A DNA stretch of 64,000 nt from WTKG01 sp963735005 (GCA_963735005.1 CAVTJA010000005.1:248001-312000); one strand, 5' to 3'; positions 33,124 through 42,401 are shown, numbered from the stretch's first letter. Numbers and translations: made by a program. Notes: generated by a model not told the origin, from the sequence alone.

Positions 33124-34787
33124 CGCGTCACGCCCACTCTCGCGTCGCGAACGACGCGAGATGGAGGAGCGCGCCGCCGGATCAGCCGGTGGTGAAGATG
33201 CCTCGCCCGTCACCCTGAGCACTCCGACGGTGCCGGAGCCCGAGCCGTCGGAGACGCTTTCGCGGCGTGAGCGGCGCCGACTTGAGCGCCTCGAGAGCCC
33301 GGTGGAAACGTGGACGGCCGACGAGCAGACTGCGGCCACGGGCGAGATTCCGACGATGACGCCGGAGAAGATCGCCGAAATCGAGAAGGCTGATCGCGCG
33401 CGTGCGGCTGCACAACAGTTCGACGCCGAGCTCGCGACGGGCGAGATCCCGCAGGTGCGGCAGCCGGCACCGGAGCCCAAGCCTGAGCCCAAGCCTGAGC
33501 CCAAGCCTGAGCCCAAGCCTGAGCCCAAGCCTGAGCCCAAGCCGTGAGCCCAAGCCGGAGCCCAAGCCGGAGCCCAAGCCGGAGCCTGAGCCCAAGCCGG
33601 CCCCTGAGGCCATCAAGACCGAGCAGCTTCCCGTGGGGGGCAAGGCTGCCGAACCCTCGGCGCCAGCTGGTGGGGAAGACGACGCTCCATACGTGCCGGA
33701 GGCTCCCGAGCCCGAGGCGCCCAAGACTCCGACATCGCGCGAACGGGCGAACATGTTCCCCCCCGGGTCGCTTCAGCACCAGGCACTGATCGAGCAGGCG
33801 GAGAAGGAGGAGGCCGCTGCAGGCATCCCTTCGCCGCCGCGGCCCGTCATCCCCCCGAAGCCTGAGCCCAAGCCTGAGCCCAAGCCTGAGCCCAAGCCGG
33901 AGCGCCCGGCCGGTGCGCCGTCGGCGCCGAGTCGATACGAAGTTGAATCGGCCGCGCTTGACGCAGCAGAAAGCGCCAAGAAGGACGAGGCACCTAAGCC
34001 CGCCGACACCGGCGCGCCCGCCTCGCCTCAGCCGCAGGCGCCGCAATCGGCTCAGGAGCAGTCCCCGCCGCAGGCGCCGCAACAGCAGTCCTCGCAGAAG
34101 CAGGCGCCGCCGCAGGATCCGCCACCGCCGATGCCCAAGGAGCAGGCGCCGCCGCAGCCTCCGCCACCGCCGATACCCAGAGAGCAGTCGCCGCAGCCTT
34201 CCCAGCAGCAGCCTCCGCTGCAGCAGCAGCCTCCGCAGCCTCCGACGCCGTCCTCCGGCGGCGTTGCCCCGGGGCTGATCGTCCCGCAGTTGTCGGACGT
34301 CACCCCGCCCGTCGGTACGCCCACGCAGGGCCCGCCGTCGGCCGCCCCGCAGGACGCATCGGCGCCGTCGCGTGCGCCCCTTAAGCCGCTCAATCCCACG
34401 CCGACGGCAGGAACCATGCCGGGCGCGTCCCGACCGGCGATGCCCGAGCCCCCCGAGCCCCCGCCGCCGCCCGGCCCGTATGGCGCGCCCGGGCTTCCGC
34501 CGGCGGGCCCGTACACCGGGCAGACGCCGCCCATCCCGGGCCGCGGAGGCACGGGTTCGCAGATCGCGATCGGCGGGCCGCCGCCCGCGTATTCCACGGG
34601 GCCCGGCACCGGCGGAATGCGAGCGATTGGCGGCCCCATGACTGGCTCAATCCCGCGGCCCCAGGTGGAAATTCACCCGGCGGGCGGCGCTCGTCACTTT
34701 GGGTGGCCGCAGGTCGTGGTGCTTGCCGCAGCGTTCTTTGTCCTCGGCGTCGTGGTGTGGAACGTCGCGGGCTGGGGCGGCAGTTGA
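33116..34787 (+). CDS. KPEP-repeat, Pro/Gln-rich membrane protein (frameshifted)
   Basis: One protein in two frames. The first frame (ATG 33116 behind GGAGGA; ATG 33101 also possible) has two SRRERR motifs, a TGEIP repeat pair, and then tandem KPEP coded by the 12-bp unit GAGCCCAAGCCT. It stops at TGA 33545-33547 inside the repeat array. The next frame (from 33546) continues EPKPEPKPEP, a second KPEP cluster (about 33857-33903), Pro/Gln/Gly-rich sequence and one C-terminal membrane helix (VVVLAAAFFVLGVVVWNVAGW). The junction CCGTGAG has one base more than the CCTGAG or CCGGAG units. Function unknown. It lies between nadD and rsfS, where actinobacteria often have a variable membrane protein. 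Confidence 0.7.
33473..33600 (+). repeat. 12-bp tandem repeat array coding KPEP
   Basis: About ten near-identical copies of GAGCCCAAGCCT and its variant GAGCCCAAGCCG occur. The CCT-type copies are on the left and the CCG-type on the right. The frameshift sits exactly at the junction of the two types (33544-33545). A smaller cluster of the same unit recurs at about 33857-33903. Confidence 0.85.
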
Positions 34788-35146
34788 GCGCCTCCTCGCG
34801 TGCCCTTGAGCTGAGCCACGCGGCGGCCGAAGCGGCCGCAGACGTCAAGGCCGAAGACATCGTCGCTCTCGACGTCACCGGCCACCTCGCGCTCTCCGAC
34901 GTGTTCGTGATCGCGTCCGGCGCGAACGAGCGCCAGGTCACCGCGATCGCCGAACGCATCGAGGAAATGCTTGCCCCGATGGGCGCGCACGCCGTGCGCC
35001 GCGAAGGCGTCCGCGCCGGCCGCTGGGCCTTGCTTGACTTCAACGAGATCATCGTGCACGTCATGCACCAAGACGAGCGCGCGTACTACGAACTCGAGCG
35101 CTTGTGGAAGGACTGCCCGGTCATTCCCGTCGAAGCTGCCGCGTGA
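34784..35146 (+). CDS. rsfS: Ribosomal silencing factor RsfS
   Basis: A 120-aa RsfS/Iojap protein that binds L14 and blocks subunit joining in starvation. It has VALDVTGHLALSDVFVIASGANERQV, shown here by its SDVFVIASG core, and RAGRWALLDFNEIIVHVMHQDERAYYELERLW, shown here by DFNEIIVHVMH. The TTG start (34784) overlaps the stop of the membrane protein (TTGA), and its end overlaps the next gene by GTGA. Confidence 0.94.
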   Translation: MSASSRALELSHAAAEAAADVKAEDIVALDVTGHLALSDVFVIASGANERQVTAIAERIEEMLAPMGAHAVRREGVRAGRWALLDFNEIIVHVMHQDERAYYELERLWKDCPVIPVEAAA

Positions 35147-35748
35147 CCGCGCTCTATCTGCTGCGGCACGGTCAGTCGGAATGGAACGCGGCACGGCGCC
35201 TCCAGGGCGCCACCGAGGTGCCGCTCAATGACGTGGGCCGCGCGCAGGCCGAGTCGGTCGCCCAGCAGCTGGTCGGCGAGTTCGCCTCGGCCCCTTACGT
35301 CGTCTCCTCTGACCTGAGCCGCGCGAGCGATACGGCCGACGCCGTTGGCACCGCGCTCGGGGCGACGCCGGTGCTCGACGAGCGGCTGCGCGAGCGGAGT
35401 TTTGGAGTCTGGGAGGGCACGACGGAAGAGGAACGCCTCGCCAGCGACCCCGACGACATCGCTCGCTGGTATCGGGGCGAGACCCCGCGCATCGCCGGAT
35501 TCGAGGACACGCAGACGCTCGCGGAGCGACTCATCGCTGCCACCGACCACGCTCTCGCCGACGCAGGGGATCGCGACGTGCTTGTCGTCAGCCACGGCAG
35601 CGCCCTGCGCGTTCTTGTCAACGCGCTCTTGGGACTCCCGGTCGCGGCGCGCCCTCTTGGTGGCCTGGACAACGCCCACTGGTCGGTGGTGACCCCGCAG
35701 CGCGACGGCGGCTGGACGCTCGCCCGGCACAACGTCGGCCGCGATTAG
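35143..35748 (+). CDS. Histidine phosphatase family protein (phosphoglycerate mutase-like)
   Basis: A 201-aa member with the phosphohistidine motif LLRHGQSEWN, the RAR-type SSDLSRASDTAD, the acid ERSFGVWEG and the second histidine in VVSHGSALR. It is most likely a broad phosphatase (GpgP/CobC-like) rather than glycolytic mutase. In mycobacteria a gene of this type (glucosyl-3-phosphoglycerate phosphatase) follows rsfS, so GpgP is a possible but unproven role. It starts with GTG. Confidence 0.85.
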   Translation: MTALYLLRHGQSEWNAARRLQGATEVPLNDVGRAQAESVAQQLVGEFASAPYVVSSDLSRASDTADAVGTALGATPVLDERLRERSFGVWEGTTEEERLASDPDDIARWYRGETPRIAGFEDTQTLAERLIAATDHALADAGDRDVLVVSHGSALRVLVNALLGLPVAARPLGGLDNAHWSVVTPQRDGGWTLARHNVGRD

Positions 35749-35810
35749 CCACGGCGGCCCGGCGTTGGGTACTATGGCACTCGCCCTCAGGGGCGCGTGA
35801 GAGTTTTCAC

Positions 35811-35886
35811 GGGGCTGTGGCGCAGCTGGTAGCGCACCTGCATGGCATGCAGGGGGTCAGGGGTTCGAGTCCCCTCAGCTCCACCA
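35811..35886 (+). tRNA. tRNA-Ala (anticodon GGC)
   Basis: A 76-base cloverleaf with CCA encoded. The acceptor stem is GGGGCTG/CAGCTCC with one G-T pair, the anticodon arm is CCTGC-ATGGCAT-GCAGG, and the T arm is GGGG-TTCGAGT-CCCC. GGC reads alanine GCC codons, abundant in this genome. A TACTAT -10-like box lies at 35770-35775. Confidence 0.96.
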
Positions 35887-35925
35887 AGGGGTCGCCCACC
35901 GGCGGCCCTTCGTGGTTTTCGGCCG
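35886..35925 (+). terminator. Possible terminator of tRNA-Ala
   Basis: AAGGGGTCGCC and GGCGGCCCTT form an imperfect stem just after the CCA end, followed by CGTGGTTTTC with a short T-run. The pairing is imperfect, so confidence is moderate. Confidence 0.45.
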
Positions 35926-35935
35926 CAGCGTGCGG

Positions 35936-37054
35936 CTAGCCGCCGGACTCGTGTAGGGCGACGAGCCGCTCCACGGTTGCGGACCACGGAAACTCCTCGG
36001 CCCGCCTCCGCGCGGCCGCCCGGCGCGCCTTGGACGGCCGCGCGAGCGCATCGGCGATCGCGTTGGCGAATCCCTCGGGCGTCGAGCCCGCTGCCGCGCC
36101 GGCGTCACCCACCACTTCGGGAAGCGCGCTCAGCTCGTTGACGACGGCGGGAGTGCCGCTCGCCAGGCCCTCGAGCGCCGCAAGTCCAAAGGTCTCGATG
36201 GGTCCGGGCGCCACCAGTACGTCGGCAGACGCCAACAGTGTCGCGTACGAGTCGCGCCCGTCCAGGAAGCCAAGGAACGTCACGGGCGCGCCAGCCGCGC
36301 GACGCTCGATAGCGTCGGCCCACGCGCCGGACCCCGCACTCACGAGGCGCACGGATAGTCCGCCTGCCGCGAGCATGCGCACAGCGTCGATCGCGAGGTC
36401 GGGCCGCTTCTCGCGCGACAGCCGGCTCGCCATCACGATCAGCACGTCGGCGTCGTCGCGATACTTGTCGCGGGTGGCCTTGTCACGGCGCGCGGGCTTG
36501 AACGTCTCGAGGTCCACCCCGAGCGGCACGCGCGCAGTTTCGAGGCCCAGCGCGTCGAACTCCTGGGCGGCGTAGGCGGTCGTGCACACGACCGTAGTGA
36601 AGCGCCGGTGCGTGCCGCGGTTGTGGGCGCGCGCGAGCGCCCGGATGGGCACCACCGGCTGGAGCACGCGTGGGACGTTCGCGCGCAGCACCCCGTCCGC
36701 GCGCTCGTGGCTGAAAAACGTTGACGCCCACCCCTGGCGCCGCGCCCACGCGCCGAGTCCGCGCAACGTCGTCCGATCGGAAACTTCCACAGCCGCGGGC
36801 GCAAACGCGCGCAGTGCGGCGCGTACCTTGCCCGTCCTGACGATGACGCGGTAGCCGCCCGAAAACGGCAGCACGGGCGCGCGCACGGTCACCCGCCGCC
36901 CGAACTCGGTCTGCTCGTCGGCGTCGGCTGGCCCTGGCACAATCATCACGAACTCGTGGCCGCGCGCAAGGTAGCCGGCGCCGATCTGGTGCATCGCGGT
37001 GCGCAGGCCGCCGGACTTAGGTCCGTAGAAGTTCGCGACGTGGGCGATGCGCAC
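35936..37054 (-). CDS. GT4-family glycosyltransferase
   Basis: A 372-aa GT-B glycosyltransferase. The N-terminus VRIAHVANFYGPKSGGLRTA is typical of family 4, RLSREKRPDLAIDAVRML starts the donor domain, and APGPIETFGLAALEGLASG contains the conserved ExFGxxxxE motif. It starts with GTG 37054, sharing one base with the stop of the upstream mannosyltransferase-like gene, so the two are coupled. Acceptor unknown; envelope mannolipids are plausible from the neighbour. Confidence 0.85.
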   Translation of the reverse strand: MRIAHVANFYGPKSGGLRTAMHQIGAGYLARGHEFVMIVPGPADADEQTEFGRRVTVRAPVLPFSGGYRVIVRTGKVRAALRAFAPAAVEVSDRTTLRGLGAWARRQGWASTFFSHERADGVLRANVPRVLQPVVPIRALARAHNRGTHRRFTTVVCTTAYAAQEFDALGLETARVPLGVDLETFKPARRDKATRDKYRDDADVLIVMASRLSREKRPDLAIDAVRMLAAGGLSVRLVSAGSGAWADAIERRAAGAPVTFLGFLDGRDSYATLLASADVLVAPGPIETFGLAALEGLASGTPAVVNELSALPEVVGDAGAAAGSTPEGFANAIADALARPSKARRAAARRRAEEFPWSATVERLVALHESGG

Positions 37055-38214
37055 TAGGCGACCTCGGGGCCGCTGGCTACTGGCTGGGTGGCGTTGTCGC
37101 GAATGGCGTCCGCGTAGTGCGCCATCAGCGCCTCGCACACCTTGTCCCACGTGCGTTCCTCGACCGAAGCGCGCGCGGCCGCGGCGAATCGGGATCGCAG
37201 CGCGCCGTCGGTCACCAGCTCCGTCACCCTCGCGACCATGTCGTCGAGGTCGCCGGGGGCGTACAAGTAGCCCGTCTCGCCTTCGGACACGAGGTCGATG
37301 GGTCCTCCGCGGCGGGGCGCCACCACGGGCACGCCGGACGCGAGCGCCTCCTGGATGGTCTGGCAGAAGGTCTCGAGCTCGCCGCAGTGCACAAAGACGT
37401 CGAAGCTGGCGACGGCCTGCGCGAGCTCCTCGCCGGCCAAGAATCCCGTGAAGTGGGCGGCGGGGAGCGATTCGGCGAGCTTCGCGTGCGCGGGCCCCTC
37501 GCCAACGATCACTACGGAGATCCCAGGGACATCGGCCAGTCGCGCGAGGTCCTCAACGCGCTTCTCCGCCGCGAGCCTGCCCACGTAACCGACGATCACC
37601 TCGCCGTTTGGCGCGTGGCGGGCGCGGAATGCATCGTCCCGCTTGGAGGGGTCAAAGCGCGCAGCGTCGACGCCGCGGGGCCACAGCCGGATGCGCGGCA
37701 CGCCGAGCGCCTCGAGCTGGGCGATCGCGTACGTGGAGGGCGCGAGGGTCATGGTGGCGAGGTCGTGAATGTTGAGCAGGCGGTTCCACAGGATGGGCTC
37801 GCTCCAACCCGCGCGGTACTTGCCCGCGTAGGACGGGATTTCGGTCTGGTAGACGGCGACCGTGGGCAGGCCGAGGTCCGACGCCGCGCGCACCGCGGTC
37901 CAGCCGAGCGTGAACGGCGACGCAAGGTGGACGACGTCGGGCCCGTACTCCTCGAGGATCACCGCCATGCGGCCCACGCCGCCAAGGTTGACGCGCACGT
38001 CGCGGTAGCCGGGCCAGCCCATGGACGGCATGCGGGTGATGGAGGCGATCCCGTACCGGGCGGGGCCTTCGGCACGCTTGGACTCGGGGGCGATCACCAT
38101 GGCCTCGTGGCCGCGCTCGGTGAGGTGCTCGATGACTCGAAGGAGAGAATTCGTCACTCCGTTCGAGTGGGGCAGGAACGACTCTGCGACCAGCGCGACC
38201 TTCACGTGACCCAT
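37054..38214 (-). CDS. MgtA-like GDP-mannose-dependent alpha-mannosyltransferase
   Basis: A 386-aa GT4 enzyme close to mycobacterial/corynebacterial MgtA: VALVAESFLPHSNGVTNSLLRV is shown here by ESFLPHSNGVTNS, followed by VVHLASPFTLG, VAVYQTEIPSYA, VGYVGRLAAEKRV and HCGELETFCQTIQEALASG. MgtA mannosylates a glucuronosyl diacylglycerol in lipomannan-type synthesis. The same role is inferred. ATG 38214 or GTG 38205 could be the start. It is first of a two-gene operon and divergent from copC. Confidence 0.85.
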   Translation of the reverse strand: MGHVKVALVAESFLPHSNGVTNSLLRVIEHLTERGHEAMVIAPESKRAEGPARYGIASITRMPSMGWPGYRDVRVNLGGVGRMAVILEEYGPDVVHLASPFTLGWTAVRAASDLGLPTVAVYQTEIPSYAGKYRAGWSEPILWNRLLNIHDLATMTLAPSTYAIAQLEALGVPRIRLWPRGVDAARFDPSKRDDAFRARHAPNGEVIVGYVGRLAAEKRVEDLARLADVPGISVVIVGEGPAHAKLAESLPAAHFTGFLAGEELAQAVASFDVFVHCGELETFCQTIQEALASGVPVVAPRRGGPIDLVSEGETGYLYAPGDLDDMVARVTELVTDGALRSRFAAAARASVEERTWDKVCEALMAHYADAIRDNATQPVASGPEVA

Positions 38215-38307
38215 CTTGCCCCGCGATCGCGCAGTCCGGGGCCCCCAACGGCGTCCACCGGATGAATCTTGCGTGAACGTGTTCGAAACCGTGTCAGGAT
38301 GGACGGC

Positions 38308-38907
38308 ATGACGAGAAGCCGCGTGTTGATGACCGCGCTCGCCGTCCTGGGACTCCTGTGGATGGCCGTGCCTGCCCAAGCCCACAACACCCTGGTGGGC
38401 ACCGACCCGTCCGACGGCGACACCGCCGAAGACGTGACGCAGGTTCAGATCGAGTTCGTCGAGGACGTCCTCAAGGTCGGATTGTCGGTCCAGGTCGTCG
38501 GAGAAGACGGCGTGGACTACTCGAGCGGCGACCCGCGCGTGGAGGACGTCAGGTTCGTGGTCCAGGACGTCTCCGAGCTGCCCCCCGGCCCATACAAAGT
38601 CACGTGGCGCGTGGTGGGCGACGACGGGCACCCGATCAAGGGGAAGTTCGGGTTCACGGTCCCGGGCGCTGCGCCCCATCCCAGCGTGACCCAGCCCAGC
38701 GCGACCGAGCCCGTGCCGTCCGCGACGGCTAGCATCCCGGCCGTGGTCGAGCCTCCGGACCCCAACGCACCGACCGTCGGCAAGCCGCAGCTATCAAGCC
38801 CCGGCTGGAACGTGCAGGACGACGGCCTCAAGACGCTGCTGATCGCGGCAGGCGTCGCGATCGTAGTGTTGACGCTGCGCATCGGCCTGGCGCGCGCGCG
38901 AAAGTAG
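38308..38907 (+). CDS. CopC-domain copper resistance-like protein
   Basis: A 199-aa exported protein. The signal peptide (1-27) ends in AQA before HNTLVGTDPSDGD, so the mature protein begins with histidine, the first copper ligand in CopC. The CopC beta-sandwich spans about 28-122 and ends VVGDDGHPIKGKFGFTV with DGHP. A Pro/Ser/Thr linker and one C-terminal membrane helix follow (about 172-193). CopD is not adjacent. Start chosen at ATG 38308 behind AGGATGG. Confidence 0.85.
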   Translation: MTRSRVLMTALAVLGLLWMAVPAQAHNTLVGTDPSDGDTAEDVTQVQIEFVEDVLKVGLSVQVVGEDGVDYSSGDPRVEDVRFVVQDVSELPPGPYKVTWRVVGDDGHPIKGKFGFTVPGAAPHPSVTQPSATEPVPSATASIPAVVEPPDPNAPTVGKPQLSSPGWNVQDDGLKTLLIAAGVAIVVLTLRIGLARARK

Positions 38908-38977
38908 TGCGTGAGCGATTCGCCACATATGCGGTGAGGCGCTTGTCATCGCGGCCAAAGCCACGGACACTCTCAGG

Positions 38978-39664
38978 ATGAAGAAACTGTGGTTCGGAAT
39001 TGGCGCCGTGGCGACGGGCGCGCTCATGGTGCTGGGCGGGATCTGGGTGTATGCGACGTACCTCGTGCCCGAGGCCGCGCCGGAGTTCACGCTCGAGCCG
39101 ACCGCGTCCGCGACCACGGCAGCGACCACCCCGCCGCCGGTGGAGTCGGTGCCGCTGGATGGGACGTGGGAGGTCTCCTCGGGCGCGGGCGGATACCGCG
39201 TGCACGAGGTCTTGCGGGGAGTCGACAACACGGTGGTCGGGCGCACCGATACGGTTGAAGGCGCGCTCACCATCGACGGCGAGAGGCTCGTCTCTGGCGA
39301 AATCACGGTGCCGCTCGATGGCATCGCGACGGACGCGCCCGCACGGGATCTGTTCTTCAGGGGACACCTCCGACTGAGCGACTTTCCGAACGCTGAGTTC
39401 CGATTTGCTCCTGGCATCGACATCAGCGATATCGCCGCCGGGCGCATCTCGGTGGACGTACCGGGTGCGCTTACTCTTCACGGCATCACGCGCGATGAAC
39501 TCGCCCACATCGACGCTCGGCGCGAGGGCGACACGGTGGTGGTTGTCGGCTCAATTGACGTCGATTACACGAATTACGACTTGTCCGCCCCTGATGTTGG
39601 GTTCGCAGTCGTGGAACCTGACGCCGTCATCGAGGTCAAGCTGACGTTCGAACCGGCCGCGTAG
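38978..39664 (+). CDS. YceI-family lipocalin-like exported protein
   Basis: A 228-aa protein with an N-terminal membrane anchor or signal (5-28, WFGIGAVATGALMVLGGIW), a Thr/Pro spacer and a YceI domain (about 58-226) with GTWEVSSGAGGYRVHE, LTIDGERLVSGEITVPL, FFRGHLRLSDFPNAEFRF and GALTLHGITRDE. YceI proteins are thought to bind isoprenoid-like molecules. It lies in the same direction as CopC, separated by 70 bases. Confidence 0.85.
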   Translation: MKKLWFGIGAVATGALMVLGGIWVYATYLVPEAAPEFTLEPTASATTAATTPPPVESVPLDGTWEVSSGAGGYRVHEVLRGVDNTVVGRTDTVEGALTIDGERLVSGEITVPLDGIATDAPARDLFFRGHLRLSDFPNAEFRFAPGIDISDIAAGRISVDVPGALTLHGITRDELAHIDARREGDTVVVVGSIDVDYTNYDLSAPDVGFAVVEPDAVIEVKLTFEPAA

Positions 39665-39710
39665 GCGGGGTCCGCGCGGCGGTCGCCTCCAGCTGTGGCA
39701 CGCTATTGAC

Positions 39711-40628
39711 ATGAAACTCCGGCTTGGCACCCGCCCCAGCGCGCTCGCGCGAACGCAGTCGGGCCTTGTCGTGTCGAGTTTGAGCGAGAAAGCGCGCGGC
39801 AACGCGGCCGTGGACGTCTCGCTGATCACCGTGACGTCGGACGGCGACAACATCGTCGGGCCCATCGAGCGCTCCGACAAGACGGGCGTCTTCGTGGCCG
39901 CGCTGCGGGTGGCGCTCGTGTCCGGCGAGGTCGACTTGGTGGTGCACTCGCTCAAGGACATGCCTACCGAGCCTCCGCCGGATCTCGAGCTCGCGGCCAT
40001 CCTGCCGCGCGGCGACGTGCGCGACGCACTGTGCAGTACCGCGGGCACGCTTGCCGAACTGCCCGCGGGCGCGCGCGTCGGCACGAGCGCCCCGCGCCGC
40101 GCCGCGCAGATCCTCGCCGCGCGCCCTGACGTCGAGGTGGTGGAACTTCGCGGCAACGTCGACACCCGGCTGGCGAAGCTCGAGGCGGGGGACTACGACG
40201 CAGTGGTGCTCGCGCTCGCCGGGCTCGAGCGGCTGGGCCGCACCGACGCGGTCACCGAGATCCTGTCCCCGGACGTGATGATGCCTGCGCCGGGCCAGGG
40301 CGCGCTCGCGATCGAGATCCGCACCGACGCATCCGAGAAGCTTCACGATCTCGTTGCCGCGGTCGACGACGCCGATGCGAGGGCCGCGACAACGGCCGAA
40401 CGGGCTGCACTCGCCACCCTTGAGGCGGGTTGCACCGCGCCGGTCGGCGCATACGCACGGGTGGCAAAGGGCGAGCTTCACCTGCACGTGCGGGTGATGA
40501 GCCGCGACGGCTCGCTGGTGCTCAACGACGAGTCGACGGGGCCTCTCGACGAGGCCGAGGCGCTGGGGCGCAACGCCGGCCGCGCCCTCCTGGGCCGTGG
40601 CGCCGCGCGCCTGCTCAGCCACGCATGA
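39711..40628 (+). CDS. hemC: Hydroxymethylbilane synthase (porphobilinogen deaminase)
   Basis: A 305-aa enzyme condensing four porphobilinogens. LRLGTRPSALARTQS, VHSLKDMPTEPP, GTSAPRRAAQIL and RGNVDTRLAKLE are intact, and the dipyrromethane-cofactor cysteine is in LEAGCTAPVGAYA. A TATTGA hexamer lies directly before the ATG and no ribosome site is evident, so a leaderless mRNA is possible. It is first of the haem/siroheme operon. Confidence 0.95.
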   Translation: MKLRLGTRPSALARTQSGLVVSSLSEKARGNAAVDVSLITVTSDGDNIVGPIERSDKTGVFVAALRVALVSGEVDLVVHSLKDMPTEPPPDLELAAILPRGDVRDALCSTAGTLAELPAGARVGTSAPRRAAQILAARPDVEVVELRGNVDTRLAKLEAGDYDAVVLALAGLERLGRTDAVTEILSPDVMMPAPGQGALAIEIRTDASEKLHDLVAAVDDADARAATTAERAALATLEAGCTAPVGAYARVAKGELHLHVRVMSRDGSLVLNDESTGPLDEAEALGRNAGRALLGRGAARLLSHA

Positions 40629-41413
40629 CGCCAGCGGATCTGTCCGGCCTGCGCGTCATCGTCCCCGTGACGCGAGCTCATCGCGGCCTCGCGGCGCGCG
40701 TCGCCGAACGTGGCGCGGACGTGGACGAGGTGCCGTTCATTGCGATTGATCCTCCCTCCGACCCCGGCCCGCTCGAAGCTGCGGCCCGCGCCGTGGCCGA
40801 CGGAGCCTACGCCTGGCTCGCCGTCACCAGCCGCAACGGCATCGCCGCGCTGGCGCAGACCGCGCGTCTCGAGGCCGTGGACCTCGCCGCCGGGGGTGCG
40901 CGCGTCGCCGCCGTCGGGCACGCGACCGCTCACGAGTGTCGCGCCCTCGGGATGGCGCCGGAGCTGGTCGCCACCGGCGCGGGCGCACAGGGGCTCGTCG
41001 ATGCCTTCCCCGCCGCGCCACCGTCGGGCGGCCGCCGCGTGCTCGCCCCGCTCGGCAACCTCGCCGACGACACGCTTGCTCACGGCCTCGGGCGCAAGGG
41101 ATGGGATGTTGACCCGGTCGAGGCCTACCGCACCGTGGACGGGGCGGGAGCGTCCGCGGAGACGCTTGCGGCGCTGGCCGCGGGAGCGGTAGACGCGGCG
41201 CTTGTCACCTCCGCCTCCGTCGCGGTGCGGCTCGCAAAGGTGTGGCCGACGGGCGCGGATGGCACGATGGTCGTAGCAATTGGCGCCACGACGGCACGCG
41301 CGGCCGCCGAGGCTGGGCTGGTGGTAGCCGCGGTGGCGACCGAGCCCACGCGCGACGCGATGGTGGCGGCGTTGCAGAAGGCGATGAAGGGGAGGGGAAG
41401 TGGCCATGACTAA
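40625..41413 (+). CDS. hemD: Uroporphyrinogen-III synthase
   Basis: A 262-aa enzyme that closes and inverts ring D of hydroxymethylbilane. The sequence is poorly conserved, as is normal for HemD. It has YAWLAVTSRNGIAAL, VAAVGHATAHECRALG and VDAALVTSASVAVRLAKVWP. It is coupled to hemC (ATGA 40625) and its end overlaps the hemB start. Context makes the call firm. Confidence 0.9.
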   Translation: MTPADLSGLRVIVPVTRAHRGLAARVAERGADVDEVPFIAIDPPSDPGPLEAAARAVADGAYAWLAVTSRNGIAALAQTARLEAVDLAAGGARVAAVGHATAHECRALGMAPELVATGAGAQGLVDAFPAAPPSGGRRVLAPLGNLADDTLAHGLGRKGWDVDPVEAYRTVDGAGASAETLAALAAGAVDAALVTSASVAVRLAKVWPTGADGTMVVAIGATTARAAAEAGLVVAAVATEPTRDAMVAALQKAMKGRGSGHD

Positions 41414-42401
41414 AGATGACGCTCCGGCGGTGCGCCCGCGACGGCTACGCACCACCCCCGCCATGCGCAACCTTGTGCGCGAGACGCGCATCCACACGGC
41501 TGAGCTCGTCCTGCCGATCTTTGTCCACGAGGGCCTTGAAGCGCCTCGCCCGATCGACTCCATGCCCGGCGTCCACCAGCACACTCTCGCCTCGCTCGTC
41601 GGCGAGATCGAGCGGGCGGCGGCGATGCGGCTTGGCGGGGTGATGTTGTTCGCCATCCCCGGGGAGCGCGACGCGACGGGCTCTGCCGCGTGCCGGCCGG
41701 ACGGCATCCTCGCGCAGGCGGTGCGCACCGCGGTCGAGGCCGCCGGCGGCGCGCTCGTCGTCATGGCTGACTTGTGCCTTGACGAGTTCACTGATCACGG
41801 TCACTGCGGCGTGCTGGGTGCCGACGGCTCCGTCGACAACGACGCGACGCTCGCGGTGTACCGGACCATGGCCGTCGTGCTCGCCGACGCGGGCGCACAC
41901 GTGCTGGGGCTGTCCGGGATGATGGACGGCCAGGTGGAGGCGGTGCGCGCGGGCCTCGACGGCGCGGGCCACTCGGACACCGCGATCATGGCGTACAGCG
42001 CGAAGTACGCGTCGGCCTTCTACGGGCCGTTCCGCGACGCGGTGGAATCGCAGCTCGACGGCGACCGCAAGACGTACCAGATGGACCCGGCCAACGCCCG
42101 CGAGGGTTTGCGCGAGGCGACGCTCGACCTCGCCGAGGGCGCAGACATCGTCATGGTGAAGCCCGCGTTGCCGTACCTCGACGTGGTGGCCGACGTGGCG
42201 CACGAGTCTGACGTACCTGTCGCCGCGTACCACGTGTCCGGGGAGTACGCGCAGATCGAGGCGGCCGCGACGCGGGGTTGGCTCGACCGCCGCGCGGCGC
42301 ACCTGGAGGTGCTGACGTCGATCACGCGCGCAGGCGCGGACATCGTGCTCACGTATGCCGCGCTCGACCTCGCGACGTGGATCCGCGAGGACACCCGGTG
42401 A
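41406..42401 (+). CDS. hemB: Delta-aminolevulinic acid dehydratase
   Basis: A 331-aa porphobilinogen synthase. The Schiff-base lysines are in AYSAKYASAFYGPF and MVKPALPYLD. The metal site reads DLCLDEFTDHGHCG: the first and third cysteines of the zinc type are kept while the second is aspartate, an intermediate form. ATG 41406 is preferred over GTG 41400 because GGAGGGG lies eight bases before it. It is coupled to hemD and hemL. Confidence 0.95.
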   Translation: MTKDDAPAVRPRRLRTTPAMRNLVRETRIHTAELVLPIFVHEGLEAPRPIDSMPGVHQHTLASLVGEIERAAAMRLGGVMLFAIPGERDATGSAACRPDGILAQAVRTAVEAAGGALVVMADLCLDEFTDHGHCGVLGADGSVDNDATLAVYRTMAVVLADAGAHVLGLSGMMDGQVEAVRAGLDGAGHSDTAIMAYSAKYASAFYGPFRDAVESQLDGDRKTYQMDPANAREGLREATLDLAEGADIVMVKPALPYLDVVADVAHESDVPVAAYHVSGEYAQIEAAATRGWLDRRAAHLEVLTSITRAGADIVLTYAALDLATWIREDTR

